Assembly: GCA_031973395.1 (NCBI GenBank)
Contig: DALYDD010000003.1
Span: 6,272 to 70,271, forward strand
Reading direction: 5' to 3'
Source: DALYDD01 sp031973395
GTDB lineage: Bacteria > Patescibacteriota > Minisyncoccia > Phycocordibacterales > CAIZLB01
Length of the DNA stretch: 64,000 bases
In this document: positions 16,360 to 25,687 of the stretch, piece after piece
Numbering within the stretch: the stretch's first letter is position 1
Layout: each line of letters begins with the position of its first letter
Translations under genes and position numbers: made by a program
Notes under the pieces: model-generated
Database searches by the model: none
What the model was told of the DNA's origin: nothing
Seen by the model: the letters and a program-made list of their open reading frames with translations, nothing else

Positions 16360-18957
16360 TTATTTTTTGTCTTGAGCTTCAATCTGACGAAGTTGCCTCT
16401 GTAGATTTTCCAGGTTGTGCTCGTCAGACTTACGAGAATTCTTGTGATTGGCCAAAGCTTTTTTGAGTTTATCCCACTGTTCGATCTGGTGAGGGGTTCC
16501 TCTGCCGTTTGCAACTTCGATTCCATCGGCTGTGGCCATGAATGAATCAAGTGCTCTCTGGTAAATTGTGAGCTCGGAATCATGAGTTGCTTTGCCCGCC
16601 TTAAGCTCGTCTTCCAACGCCTTAATTTTCTTTGCAATATCATCTGCGTCACCCTTTTTATTTGCAGGATTTGCTCTTTTCAAGATATCACCAGCGGCCT
16701 TTCGGCGGCCTTGCCCAAACAGAGAGGCATTTCTTTGTTTATAGCGCTCGATATCTGCTTCGGTCATTCTGAATTCCACTTCTGTATCGTCTATACTTCC
16801 AAACTTAGTTTTCATGTGCGGACCCATCTTTCTTTTCTCTTCAATATCAAGGCCTGCAAATTTAGCCTGAGCTCGCTTGATCTTTGCTTTTTCAATATTT
16901 TGCCTCGCTTCAAATTCTGCCTGAGTCTCGCCAAATCTAAATCCTTGACCTCTTCGCATACCCTTCATTTCTCCAAGGGCGTCAAATGTAGCTTGATCAC
17001 GCTTTGTCCTTGCACTAACAGCGTCATTATAGCTTTTGCCACCGACCTTAACATCTTTCAATCCTCGCATTTTGTCGTATAAAGCCTGGCCGCCAAGTTG
17101 TTTTATAATTGGAGTAGTGGCAAGCTTTTTCATAAACCTGTTTTCAGACAAAGTCTGTCCCATTTTTCCAAGTCCGACTCGAGCCAATGCATTCCCACCT
17201 GTATATTTCATCGGAGTCTTAATAAATCCACCGCCTTTGAACCATTTTTCTGCACCCTTAACAAAACCACTACCGAATTTATCAGCAAAAGTTCTTGCTG
17301 CCGCTTGTCCGGTTATCAAAAGCCCGCTCACCAAAAAGAACCAGAACATGATTCCGATTGAACCCACTTGTTGATTTCGTCCCACAAATAATGCCGCAAA
17401 GCCTGCATCTCCTACAATACCTTCTTTTGTTGGACCAAAAATGATACGGCAGACGACGTATAAGATTGCCATATACGCAGGTGCGAAAACAGCCTGGTTG
17501 GTTAATTTTTTACGCCACTCACTGGCGACACCTCCAAGCGCAGGAATTGCTTCTCCTACAAACCCAACAGGAGAAGTGATCATCAGGAATAGCAGAATAA
17601 TGGTACGTATGAAGAATTGAATTATGGCAATAAAGAATACTAATGAGAGGATAAGAATAAACATTCCTCCAAATATAGAAATAACAATTAATTTATACCA
17701 ACCAAGTCCTAGTGTGCGTGAAAAATTATCTGCGTCCGTGGTTGCAGGATCTGCACTCTTTCCACCCCCTGACCAGATCGTGCTTAAACCTACGGCATTT
17801 AATATTCCGGCAGATAATCCACCGTCAATATCCCCTTTGCCCTCAGTGTTCGCTTGATTGGCTGCATCGAGGATACGCGCATAGAATTGCAGTGCTAAGA
17901 TATTCGACATATCGATAACTGCTTTGGTAAAGAATAGGCTGAAGTTCAATAACATTGCGGCAAGAACAATCTTTGTGACCATTTTCTTTGCACCATATTT
18001 ATCGGATTGCAGAATGGTCATAATTGCCACATAGAGCAATACGAAAATGAAGGCGACATTTATGAAATCTCGAAGAGTGCTCCAACCCACATACACCGCT
18101 CCACTTGCTCCACCTAAACCAAAGCCCGCATCCGGTAGAAATAACTCTCCAATATTGAGAGTAAAGTTGAGAGACATGTTAAAGATCATTCCCACCAATG
18201 CGAGCAACAATGCACTTCCTTTAAGAAGGACTGTGTAGACCATCCAAGCAACGCAACCCATTACTTCTTGTCCGCTGGTAATTCCGCACTTAATTGGTCC
18301 GCTGTCGTCAGCCCCTGAGACAATTTCACTCTCGCCGGTTTTGTCTGTAATTGCCAAATCGAAACCAGTGGGATCAATCAAACCCTCTAATCCTCCTTGA
18401 TCTTTAATTTGCTGTCCGGGTTGAAGGTCTTCAAAGCTACCCCCGGCGTTAGCCAATAGATTACCAAAGGCCGCCAGCTTCATTCGAGCGTCATCATCAT
18501 CATCTTCCGCGCCGGGATATTTATCAAGTATGCCAACTTCAACTTTATACATCGCAATCATCGCTTTCATATACTTATCTAAAAGCGCAGCCCCTCGTTG
18601 ATCTTTGATTGTCAAATTTTCAATGGCATCATCCCAATTATCATCGCCGGCCTCATCATCACCTGCTCCATCCATATCAACATCAACGTACCCGCTGTTG
18701 ATCATCGCATCAAAGGCATCACTTGCATTTTGTGCTGTTTCTTTGAGCGCTGTCCAGTCTGATCCGTCGACATGTTCGTCCCCATTTGTCTCAATGTCAC
18801 TATCGAGGTCATTGATGAAATCTTCTGTATGGTCGATTACAGATTCTGAGTATTCTCGAGCAAAAACAGGCTGTGCAACAAAGCTAAACAACAAAAATCC
18901 CAATATACCAATACATAGTATTTTTTTCAGTTTTGAAAATGGGAATAAAGTTCTCAT
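16360..18957 (-). CDS. VirB6/TrbL-like polytopic membrane protein
   Basis: An 865-aa membrane protein. A signal peptide (1-33) leads to an extracytoplasmic region with acidic runs (about 92-110 and 150-157, including DVDMDGAGDDE, which partly resembles a calcium-binding loop). At least six hydrophobic segments lie between about 240 and 550, matching VirB6/TrbL channel components. A basic cytoplasmic tail of about 300 residues follows, rich in Lys and coiled coil. This is the largest membrane subunit of the operon and the likely translocation channel scaffold. The start lies 4 nt after the preceding gene, so it is probably translationally coupled. Confidence 0.78.
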   Translation of the reverse strand: MRTLFPFSKLKKILCIGILGFLLFSFVAQPVFAREYSESVIDHTEDFINDLDSDIETNGDEHVDGSDWTALKETAQNASDAFDAMINSGYVDVDMDGAGDDEAGDDNWDDAIENLTIKDQRGAALLDKYMKAMIAMYKVEVGILDKYPGAEDDDDDARMKLAAFGNLLANAGGSFEDLQPGQQIKDQGGLEGLIDPTGFDLAITDKTGESEIVSGADDSGPIKCGITSGQEVMGCVAWMVYTVLLKGSALLLALVGMIFNMSLNFTLNIGELFLPDAGFGLGGASGAVYVGWSTLRDFINVAFIFVLLYVAIMTILQSDKYGAKKMVTKIVLAAMLLNFSLFFTKAVIDMSNILALQFYARILDAANQANTEGKGDIDGGLSAGILNAVGLSTIWSGGGKSADPATTDADNFSRTLGLGWYKLIVISIFGGMFILILSLVFFIAIIQFFIRTIILLFLMITSPVGFVGEAIPALGGVASEWRKKLTNQAVFAPAYMAILYVVCRIIFGPTKEGIVGDAGFAALFVGRNQQVGSIGIMFWFFLVSGLLITGQAAARTFADKFGSGFVKGAEKWFKGGGFIKTPMKYTGGNALARVGLGKMGQTLSENRFMKKLATTPIIKQLGGQALYDKMRGLKDVKVGGKSYNDAVSARTKRDQATFDALGEMKGMRRGQGFRFGETQAEFEARQNIEKAKIKRAQAKFAGLDIEEKRKMGPHMKTKFGSIDDTEVEFRMTEADIERYKQRNASLFGQGRRKAAGDILKRANPANKKGDADDIAKKIKALEDELKAGKATHDSELTIYQRALDSFMATADGIEVANGRGTPHQIEQWDKLKKALANHKNSRKSDEHNLENLQRQLRQIEAQDKK

Positions 18958-18961
18958 GTTT

Positions 18962-20341
18962 TTAGAGGATCTTGTTTAGAGCAACTTTGATCAAATTATT
19001 TACAATCGCTGTGATCATCTGGTCAAATTTGTTCGCCAGTACCAATCTCTGCTTCGAAAGCCCAAGTGATTGGTTGAGTTGGTTTTCAATCAATGAGCCA
19101 GGTGTCACTGTGTCACATTTTGTTTGATCTTTTTCTCCAGGTGGACATTTTTTGAAGTTCAACCATCCTTTGTTTAGACCAATTTCAAATTGCAAAGTAT
19201 TTTGCCTAGTCTGTATCGATGTATACAATACTTCATTTGCGAGAATGTACGCACCGTATGGATTATTTTGATCCTTCTGCGTTACCTCCACCCAATCAGA
19301 CCAACTAATACCTGTACTCTTTCGAGTCCGGGTATTGGTCTTTGTGTTCACACTAATTCCCCCAAAGAATTTACCTTGAGTAATATTAGAAAGCGTACAT
19401 TGCATCCCTCTATAATTATTTCGGCCATAGCTCTGTGATAATCCAATAGCGATATTTATTCTAAATGGCTTACAAATATTCAATTTACCGCTCGATGCAC
19501 CATATGCAATATCTTGGATAACTGATCCGGCCGCATAATCCGCCATATCTTTGAAGAATCTACTTGGGTTTTGCAAAAACGCAGGATTACCATTGAAGCC
19601 AGAGTTTGCCCAAGCAATAGTTGCATTGGCAATATATTCAATCATGGCATTGACGACGCACCATGCAATGCTGTCCCAGCTCACACTAATGAAAATACCA
19701 AACAAGGTGAATCCTCCGCCTCGTTGGCGCGCTTCTCCTAAGGCGTGTTGAGCCGCTGCATCAAAAGTGGAATTAGTTGGAACAGTAATAAATGTAGAAC
19801 CCACACTCTGTGCCACACTTCCTGTCACGGCGCCAATCACAGCAGAAATAGCGCTTGAAATAGCGCCAGAAAGAAGTTGCCCGAGAAGTTGTCCTGCGGA
19901 GCAACTAACCCCTTGTGCTGCCAAGTCGGTCGTATTCTGGGCACCACCCGTTTGCGTAGTGCTCCCACCAGTTAGAACTGACCCTGCTTGAGGGCTGGCT
20001 GGTCCTGGTGTATATAAACCCGTAGATGGATTTACTCCCCCACTTGTTGCACCCCCACCAGCAGTACCGCCACCTGTTGTGCCTCCGCTCGTAGCGCCTC
20101 CATCCAACGATGGAGGCGTATCACCTGGGATTGGATCTAAAGGGGGTAATAAATCACCACCTCCGCCTGGTTGCGGAAACAAACTGGTATCATCGGGAAC
20201 AAGGGTGCTGCCGTCATAGTGGTACCCATCGGGCACCTGAGCATAAGTCGTTAGCGGTGTCGCTGCTGACGTAAATAATATTGCACCAATTAACGTTGCA
20301 ACTACAATTCTTTTTGATAGCGAAAAAAGAGGACGGTGCAT
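18962..20341 (-). CDS. Exported secretion-operon protein with Gly/Thr-rich linker
   Basis: A 459-aa exported protein. It has a signal peptide (1-35, ending TTYAQ), then a low-complexity Pro/Gly/Thr/Ser linker (about 50-140). A hydrophobic region near 150-180 (AISSAISAVIGAVTG) and a conserved-looking segment ATIAWANSGFNGNPAFLQNP (about 243-262) follow. Cys residues at about 230, 296, 317, 400 and 410 could form disulfides. I know of no named family. It starts immediately at the end of the preceding gene (stop and ATG abut) and is upstream of the VirB6-like gene, so the three first genes are tightly coupled. Confidence 0.62.
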   Translation of the reverse strand: MHRPLFSLSKRIVVATLIGAILFTSAATPLTTYAQVPDGYHYDGSTLVPDDTSLFPQPGGGGDLLPPLDPIPGDTPPSLDGGATSGGTTGGGTAGGGATSGGVNPSTGLYTPGPASPQAGSVLTGGSTTQTGGAQNTTDLAAQGVSCSAGQLLGQLLSGAISSAISAVIGAVTGSVAQSVGSTFITVPTNSTFDAAAQHALGEARQRGGGFTLFGIFISVSWDSIAWCVVNAMIEYIANATIAWANSGFNGNPAFLQNPSRFFKDMADYAAGSVIQDIAYGASSGKLNICKPFRINIAIGLSQSYGRNNYRGMQCTLSNITQGKFFGGISVNTKTNTRTRKSTGISWSDWVEVTQKDQNNPYGAYILANEVLYTSIQTRQNTLQFEIGLNKGWLNFKKCPPGEKDQTKCDTVTPGSLIENQLNQSLGLSKQRLVLANKFDQMITAIVNNLIKVALNKIL

Positions 20342-21184
20342 TTATTGAAGGACAATGCGAGACCAGACAATACCTGGTTCTTCATTAGTAAATAGTATAG
20401 CATTCTTGGCAAAATAACTGTTGATTTCTTTGTACATTTGATCCAAATTTTCAGCAGCATCTTTGGCTGTACGGATTGCTAGAAGTGATTTTAGAGGATC
20501 TTTTTTATCTTCATTTGCGATGATCTCAAAAGATGCGCCTAATAATGCATAATCATTGGCTATAGCAAGGTGCATTTGGGCCACAGGCGCCGGTGCTTCA
20601 ACGGCAATCATCTCAGCTCCTATTTTTTTATGTATTTGGGCAATTTCTTTGAGTTGAATAGTGTCTTTTTTGCTCGCAATATAAGTATAATTATCCTTAA
20701 TTATAGCCCCGACCCTGTTTCCATACACTTTTATATCTTCAGTGGTACGTGGATTGGTGATTTTGACATTGCCTATGGAATATACCGATACGGGTAGTTT
20801 AGAGGTGTCAATTCCAGATATGATGCCGCTCGCCACCTCATCATCTGTCCGGGTATCAGAGCCATTTTGCTGTTCTGCATAGGCGAGAAAGAGATTTTTG
20901 GCTAGGGAATCAGTCAAAGTATCGTCTGAAGACGGCGCAAAAGGGTTGGCTTCCCCAGAAGTGGCGGTAGCCATTGCTAAATCTACGTTTTGGAGGGCTG
21001 CAGCCAAGGTGGCAGCTTCTGAATTTGTTTTTTGTAAATCAATGTATACGGCGCTTTGCCCTAGATTTGCTTGCAATACCAATCGTCTTGCCTCGCCAAT
21101 TTTATACGCACCAATAACCGCCACGATCGAGAGACATACGGCGCCTAGTATAAGGGTTCTATTGCTTGGGACTTTTGAGGTCAA
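20342..21184 (-). CDS. First gene of the secretion operon, single-TM protein
   Basis: A 280-aa protein of unknown family. An N-terminal membrane anchor (about 11-27) is followed by an extracytoplasmic helical region with repeated Ala-rich helices (about 60-85 and 205-260). Its start codon is TTG at 21184; no ATG lies near. A TATAAT box (21194-21199, minus strand) ends 9 nt before it. The promoter sits inside an inverted repeat (21183-21206). The gene abuts the next one with no gap and opens the twelve-gene minus-strand run that ends at 7405. Confidence 0.6.
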   Translation of the reverse strand: MTSKVPSNRTLILGAVCLSIVAVIGAYKIGEARRLVLQANLGQSAVYIDLQKTNSEAATLAAALQNVDLAMATATSGEANPFAPSSDDTLTDSLAKNLFLAYAEQQNGSDTRTDDEVASGIISGIDTSKLPVSVYSIGNVKITNPRTTEDIKVYGNRVGAIIKDNYTYIASKKDTIQLKEIAQIHKKIGAEMIAVEAPAPVAQMHLAIANDYALLGASFEIIANEDKKDPLKSLLAIRTAKDAAENLDQMYKEINSYFAKNAILFTNEEPGIVWSRIVLQ

Positions 21185-21206
21185 AGTGTTTTTATTATAA
21201 CACTTT
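21183..21206 (-). promoter_or_regulatory. Promoter and operator-like palindrome of the secretion operon
   Basis: AAAGTGTT (21183-21190) and AACACTTT (21199-21206) form a perfect 8-bp inverted repeat around an 8-nt centre that holds most of the -10 box (TATAAT on the minus strand, 21194-21199). A protein bound here would block initiation for the whole twelve-gene run. No good -35 hexamer is visible. Confidence 0.5.
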
Positions 21207-21238
21207 TAAATTTAAAAAATACTCAACTTTCTATATAT

Positions 21239-22141
21239 TTATTGAATTGCGCACGCCAATTGTACCCACTGATCTATCGATAGGTTTTCTGCTCGAATAT
21301 TTGGATCAATATTTAGTTTTTTAAACACTTCCTCGATATTTCTTTCTTCCGCAATTTGTTTGGCAGCTTTTTTGTTTTGTTTTTTTTCAATTAAATTATT
21401 TTTTGAAAAGAGTTCTTTCAAATTTGAGGCAAGTTTTTTTCGTTTATGTGCAAAACCAGCATGAATGATATCAAAGAAGTGCTCCTCACTTATCTTTGCT
21501 CGATCAAACTGTTTATTGGAAATATTCTCGATAATCAAAGCGGCTGAATCAACCTTTGGAACTGGCACGAAATTTCCTTTACTAACAGTCATCAATATTT
21601 TTGCATCTCCATACACCTGCACACTTTGCGATAAAATACTCCCTTTTCCATTTCGAGCCACAATGCGTTCAGCGACTTCCTTTTGTACCAATAATACCAA
21701 GCGACTTGGCTTCTGTTTTGCTTCGAGACTTTTTCTAATAATCGCTCCAGTAATGTAATAAGGAATATTGGCAATTATTTTGTAGCTAGTATTATTTTTG
21801 GTTTTTTTGCCGACCAAGTTTTTTTCTAAAAACCTCTTTATGTCCATCTCCAAAAAATCTCCCTCAACGATTGTGAGCTGGCCATTGTGCACTTCGTCTA
21901 CGAATCGCTTTTCTAAAATAGGAATGGCGCGATTGTCCTTTTCTATGGCGATCAAGCGCGCACCTTTAACTTTCTTTATTTGCTCCAGTAGCCCTGCTGT
22001 TAGTTCACCGGTACCCGGACCGATCTCGATAACAATGTCATTATCTGAAATTTCTCCTGCCTCGGCAATTTTGTCGATGATATGTTTGTTCTTTAAAAAG
22101 TTTTGACCAAGACTTTTCTTTGCTTCGAGATAATAGCTCAT
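21239..22141 (-). CDS. rsmA: 16S rRNA dimethyladenosine transferase
   Basis: Dimethylates two adjacent adenines near the 3' end of 16S rRNA late in 30S assembly. The 300-aa protein has the N-terminal KKSLGQNFL motif (8-16), the SAM-binding EIGPGTGELT (39-48) and the catalytic NIPYY (125-129), which corresponds to motif IV N(I/L)PY. The C-terminal helical domain is present. TAAAAT (22149-22154, minus strand) ends 7 nt before the ATG, so the mRNA is probably leaderless although uvrD lies 32 bp upstream on the same strand. Confidence 0.95.
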   Translation of the reverse strand: MSYYLEAKKSLGQNFLKNKHIIDKIAEAGEISDNDIVIEIGPGTGELTAGLLEQIKKVKGARLIAIEKDNRAIPILEKRFVDEVHNGQLTIVEGDFLEMDIKRFLEKNLVGKKTKNNTSYKIIANIPYYITGAIIRKSLEAKQKPSRLVLLVQKEVAERIVARNGKGSILSQSVQVYGDAKILMTVSKGNFVPVPKVDSAALIIENISNKQFDRAKISEEHFFDIIHAGFAHKRKKLASNLKELFSKNNLIEKKQNKKAAKQIAEERNIEEVFKKLNIDPNIRAENLSIDQWVQLACAIQ

Positions 22142-22173
22142 AGATATTATTTTAAGATAAAAGTTTTCTAAAT

Positions 22174-24246
22174 TTAAAACTCGATCAATCTTCCTAATAA
22201 TCCCCCACCTATCTCCCCACCAGGATTTTCTGATTGAATCAGTGCCGGATCAATATCCTCGACGAATTCCGAGACATGATTGAAAACTTTATTTCCGAAA
22301 ATAGTCCGAATAAGCGCATACGATAAATGTAGTTTAGTTCTCGCCCGCGTCAATGCCACATAAAATAATCGACGTTCTTCTTCTGCGTCCTCTGGTGCAG
22401 CCTTATTATTTTCACCGCTATCTCCATGCCGCACATGAGGGAAGAGGTCTTTTTCGAGGCCAGTAATAAAGACATAATCGAACTCAAGCCCCTTCGATGC
22501 ATGAACAGTCATTAGTTTTACGCAAGGGCCTTGTTTGTTTTTATCATCAATGGTGTCTTGCTCCCCGAGCAAAGATGCATCTTCAATAAATTTTTCGAGA
22601 GCAGTAAGACCATCAGTTGGTGTTTTTTCGGCCGCGTCTTTCTTTTCATTTTCCTCAGCTTTTTTTTGCCATAGATCATCATATCTTTTGGCTAGTGAAA
22701 CTAATTCGCGCGCATTATCCAACCGTTCGCTTTCATCATCGCTCTTTAAATCTTCTTCGAGTCCAGATCGCGACAATGCGTATTTTACTGTTTCGCTCGG
22801 AGAGTTGTGAAATGCATAACTGCGGATATCAGAAATAATAGTATTGAATGCATGAACCTTTATTTTAAATGAATCAGGAAGTTCGGCTGTTTGTCCTGCA
22901 ATGACTTTAAGCACCGTTGTTTTGCCGATACCACGAGTTGGTGTATTGATCACTCTTTTTAGATCTGCACCTGAGTCAGAATTCAAAGCTAATTTAATAT
23001 ATGAAAGTAGATCTTTTACTTCCTTTCTCTCAAAAAACTTTGTACCCAGAACATGATATGGAATATCTCGAAACAAACACGCGTCTTCTAGTGCACGGCT
23101 TTGATAGTTGGCTCGATACAAAATAGCTATCTCGTCTCCTGAAACTCCTTTATTCAATAAATCCTGAATAGTATCACCGATATGTCCCGCCTCATCATTT
23201 TCATCCATTGCAACATACAAAGAAATTTTGTCCCCTTCTCCGTTCGATGTAAAAAGATTTTTTTCTTTTCTGTAAATATTTTTGGCAATAATTGCGTTTG
23301 CGGCGTCGAGGATTGTTTTTGTTGAACGATAATTTTCTTCGAGCAAAATTGTTTTAGCATGTGCAAAATCTTTTTCAAATCGAAGCATGTTCGCAATCCG
23401 CGCACCACGCCAACCATAGATCGCCTGATCAATATCCCCAACCACTGCAATATTCTGGTGATGTTCTGCGAATATCTCTGCCAAACGATACTGTACCTTG
23501 TTTGTATCTTGATACTCGTCAATGTGAATATATTTGAAACGGTTTTGATAAAAAGCCCGCGCTTCTGGAGATTTTTCTAAAAGCAAAACAGTTTTCTGAA
23601 GCAGGTCGTCAAAATCCAATGCCTTATCTTTTCGGAGGGTTGTTTCGTATTTTTCCCAAGCTTCTGCGATGATCGATCCATAATAATCCGGACGACCCTG
23701 TTTAAATTCTTCGGCAGTCATAGCATCTCCTTTGGCTCGAGAAATGGCAGAGAGAATCTTGGCCGGATCATATTGTTTTGGATCATAACCAAGACTTACC
23801 AAAGCTTCTTTGACTGCGCTCTTTGAATCACCTCGATCATAGATAGTGAAATTTTTTGGAACCCCACCGAGCTCCCCGTGACGTCTCAAAATATATACCC
23901 CGAGTGCATGAAAAGTCGATACAAAAGGAAAACGATTCTCGGCCACAGGGAAATTGAGCATTTTGTCTGACTCAATCAATCGGATCAGCCTGTCTCGCAT
24001 CTCTTTTGCTGCTTTATTGGTGAAGGTGATGGCCAAAATTGTTTCCGGGTCTACTCCATTATGCAAAAGGTGCAAAATGCGATGCGTAAGTGTTTTAGTT
24101 TTGCCTGCTCCGGCCCCGGCAAGGATCAATAATGGACCCTCGGTACAAAGCACAGCCTCTCTTTGGGCCTTATTTAGAGCCTTCAAATAGGATTTCTCTT
24201 CATTGGGAGAAGTTTCTGATTCATGTGTGGTTGGAAGGTCGGACAT
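22174..24246 (-). CDS. uvrD: UvrD/PcrA-family ATP-dependent DNA helicase
   Basis: A 690-aa superfamily 1A helicase for repair and replication restart. The Q-motif region LNKAQREAV (24-32) is followed by Walker A AGAGAGKT (43-50), motif Ia TFTNKAAKEM (about 93-102), motif II DEYQDTN (about 243-249), GDIDQAIYGWRGA (motif III), EENYRS (motif IV) and VALTRARTKL (motif VI). All helicase motifs are present. Two Lys/Glu-rich inserts occur in the 2A/2B region. A TATAAT box (24257-24262, minus strand) lies 10 nt before the ATG. Confidence 0.94.
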   Translation of the reverse strand: MSDLPTTHESETSPNEEKSYLKALNKAQREAVLCTEGPLLILAGAGAGKTKTLTHRILHLLHNGVDPETILAITFTNKAAKEMRDRLIRLIESDKMLNFPVAENRFPFVSTFHALGVYILRRHGELGGVPKNFTIYDRGDSKSAVKEALVSLGYDPKQYDPAKILSAISRAKGDAMTAEEFKQGRPDYYGSIIAEAWEKYETTLRKDKALDFDDLLQKTVLLLEKSPEARAFYQNRFKYIHIDEYQDTNKVQYRLAEIFAEHHQNIAVVGDIDQAIYGWRGARIANMLRFEKDFAHAKTILLEENYRSTKTILDAANAIIAKNIYRKEKNLFTSNGEGDKISLYVAMDENDEAGHIGDTIQDLLNKGVSGDEIAILYRANYQSRALEDACLFRDIPYHVLGTKFFERKEVKDLLSYIKLALNSDSGADLKRVINTPTRGIGKTTVLKVIAGQTAELPDSFKIKVHAFNTIISDIRSYAFHNSPSETVKYALSRSGLEEDLKSDDESERLDNARELVSLAKRYDDLWQKKAEENEKKDAAEKTPTDGLTALEKFIEDASLLGEQDTIDDKNKQGPCVKLMTVHASKGLEFDYVFITGLEKDLFPHVRHGDSGENNKAAPEDAEEERRLFYVALTRARTKLHLSYALIRTIFGNKVFNHVSEFVEDIDPALIQSENPGGEIGGGLLGRLIEF

Positions 24247-24588
24247 CTAGAGACTCATTATACATAAGAAATGAATGAATTCTAAATCGTCATAACCCCC
24301 GATCTGTGGCCTATTTCCAGGGTAAAAAAGCCCATCATGGTCTAATGTTTTTCTGTGGTTGACTTCCTTGGCCACTGACATAAAATATAAGAACCTTATA
24401 TCATATAGGTGTAAATGGCTAATAATAAGGGTAAAACTGAATCATGAAGCCGTGCATGAACCTGAAAACTCGATATAATCATCCTAAATTTAGATAAATC
24501 TATATTAATTTCCCCTCAAGACCCAAGGGTTTCATCACTTAAGAAACTCCTGGCGACAAAGAAAGGGCTCCTTTTCGTCTCCCTTTCA
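24247..24588. other. Divergent regulatory spacer between uvrD and the M23 peptidase gene
   Basis: About 340 bp. It holds the uvrD -10 box (24257-24262) at the left end, a plus-strand promoter at 24359-24386, a 7-bp inverted repeat ATATAAG/CTTATAT (24385-24401) overlapping that promoter's start region, and a second TATAAT at 24474-24479. The right part is in frame with the peptidase and probably belongs to its coding sequence. Confidence 0.6.
24359..24386 (+). promoter_or_regulatory. Promoter upstream of LysM-M23 peptidase
   Basis: TTGACT (24359-24364), a 16-nt spacer and TAAAAT (24381-24386). The expected transcription start falls within or just after an inverted repeat at 24385-24401, which could be an operator or an RNA hairpin at the 5' end. 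Confidence 0.55.
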
Positions 24589-25662
24589 TTGGCCACCCTG
24601 GCTATCACCCTCATAAATGGGCATATTTTCGGCCGGCAAGCTTTTGCTGATATGGGTACGGTGAATAAAAAAAATACCCCAGTAAATGAACGATATTTTC
24701 TCCTAGGCTCAATATTTGGACTCAAAGACGCAAAACCCAAATATGAGCCTGTTTCTTTGCCTAATAATGTACAGAAGCTTCCTCTCTTAAAGGCCCCTAT
24801 CAACATTGATCCCCAGGTTAAGGAAGAGCCTGCACTATTGGTTGTAGACGACTCGGCGTTGAGTAATGAGAATACTGGGGTAGACGGAACAAAGGTTTCG
24901 GCTGCGGACTTCAAGCAAGCTTCTGATCAGATTAGTGTCTATGTAGTAAAAGAAGGAGATAGTCTAAGTGTCATTGCTGATATGTTCGGTGTGACTAAAT
25001 CAACAATTGTCTCTGCAAACGACTTGGGCACGGCCCCTATCCAGCCAGGACAGACTTTGGTAATCCTGCCAGTTCCAAGCTTCAAATATATAACAAAGAA
25101 AGGTGATACATTGGCTTCTATTGCAAAGGTATCAGGATCTGATGTTTCCACTCTGGCTGATTTCAATGATATTAAGCCAGGACAGGTTTTGGCCGTCGGA
25201 ACAACCATTATTATCCCTGAAGGAGAGGGTGTGGTGGGTCCTCATGCCAACATCGCGGTAAATCCCAAAAAGCCTGATCCCAAAAAACCAGCTATTAAAG
25301 TTACAGTCAAAAATGTTGCGAGCAAGGGGTATTATGCTTGCCCTATCAACTCAAAGAAAACTCAGGGTATTCACGATGGTAGCGCCGTAGATTATGGTGC
25401 ACCAATTGGTACTCCATTTATTGCAGCGGCTAGTGGTAAGGTACTAGTTGCTCGAATGGGTTATAACGGTGGATATGGAAATATGATTATTATTTCTCAC
25501 CCTAATGGCACACAGACTCTATATGGCCATGCAAGCGCACTCCTTGTTTCTCCTGGGGATGATGTGGTTAAAGGTCAGATCATTGGTAAGATTGGTAACT
25601 CTGGACGATCGACTGGTCCGCATGTTCACTTTGAAACTAGAGGTGCGGCAAATCCTTGTTAG
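24589..25662 (+). CDS. LysM-repeat M23 peptidoglycan endopeptidase (5' end uncertain)
   Basis: Cell-wall hydrolase. From the TTG at 24589 it is 357 aa. Two LysM repeats (YVVKEGDSLSVIADMFGV at about 118-135, then YITKKGDTLASIAKVSG near 168) bind peptidoglycan. The C-terminal M23 domain has HDGSAVDYGAPIGTP (HxxxxxD), YGHA and PHVHFE, which together supply the zinc ligands. The frame stays open upstream to 24466 and encodes a better export signal (KKLLATKKGLLFVSLSLATL), so the true start is probably upstream of 24589. No ATG, GTG or TTG exists there, and a CTG (24550) or ATT (24508) is possible. It is convergent with the YifB-like gene. Confidence 0.85.
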   Translation: MATLAITLINGHIFGRQAFADMGTVNKKNTPVNERYFLLGSIFGLKDAKPKYEPVSLPNNVQKLPLLKAPINIDPQVKEEPALLVVDDSALSNENTGVDGTKVSAADFKQASDQISVYVVKEGDSLSVIADMFGVTKSTIVSANDLGTAPIQPGQTLVILPVPSFKYITKKGDTLASIAKVSGSDVSTLADFNDIKPGQVLAVGTTIIIPEGEGVVGPHANIAVNPKKPDPKKPAIKVTVKNVASKGYYACPINSKKTQGIHDGSAVDYGAPIGTPFIAAASGKVLVARMGYNGGYGNMIIISHPNGTQTLYGHASALLVSPGDDVVKGQIIGKIGNSGRSTGPHVHFETRGAANPC

Positions 25663-25687
25663 TAAGTGATGAGTCTCCTTGTTCGGT

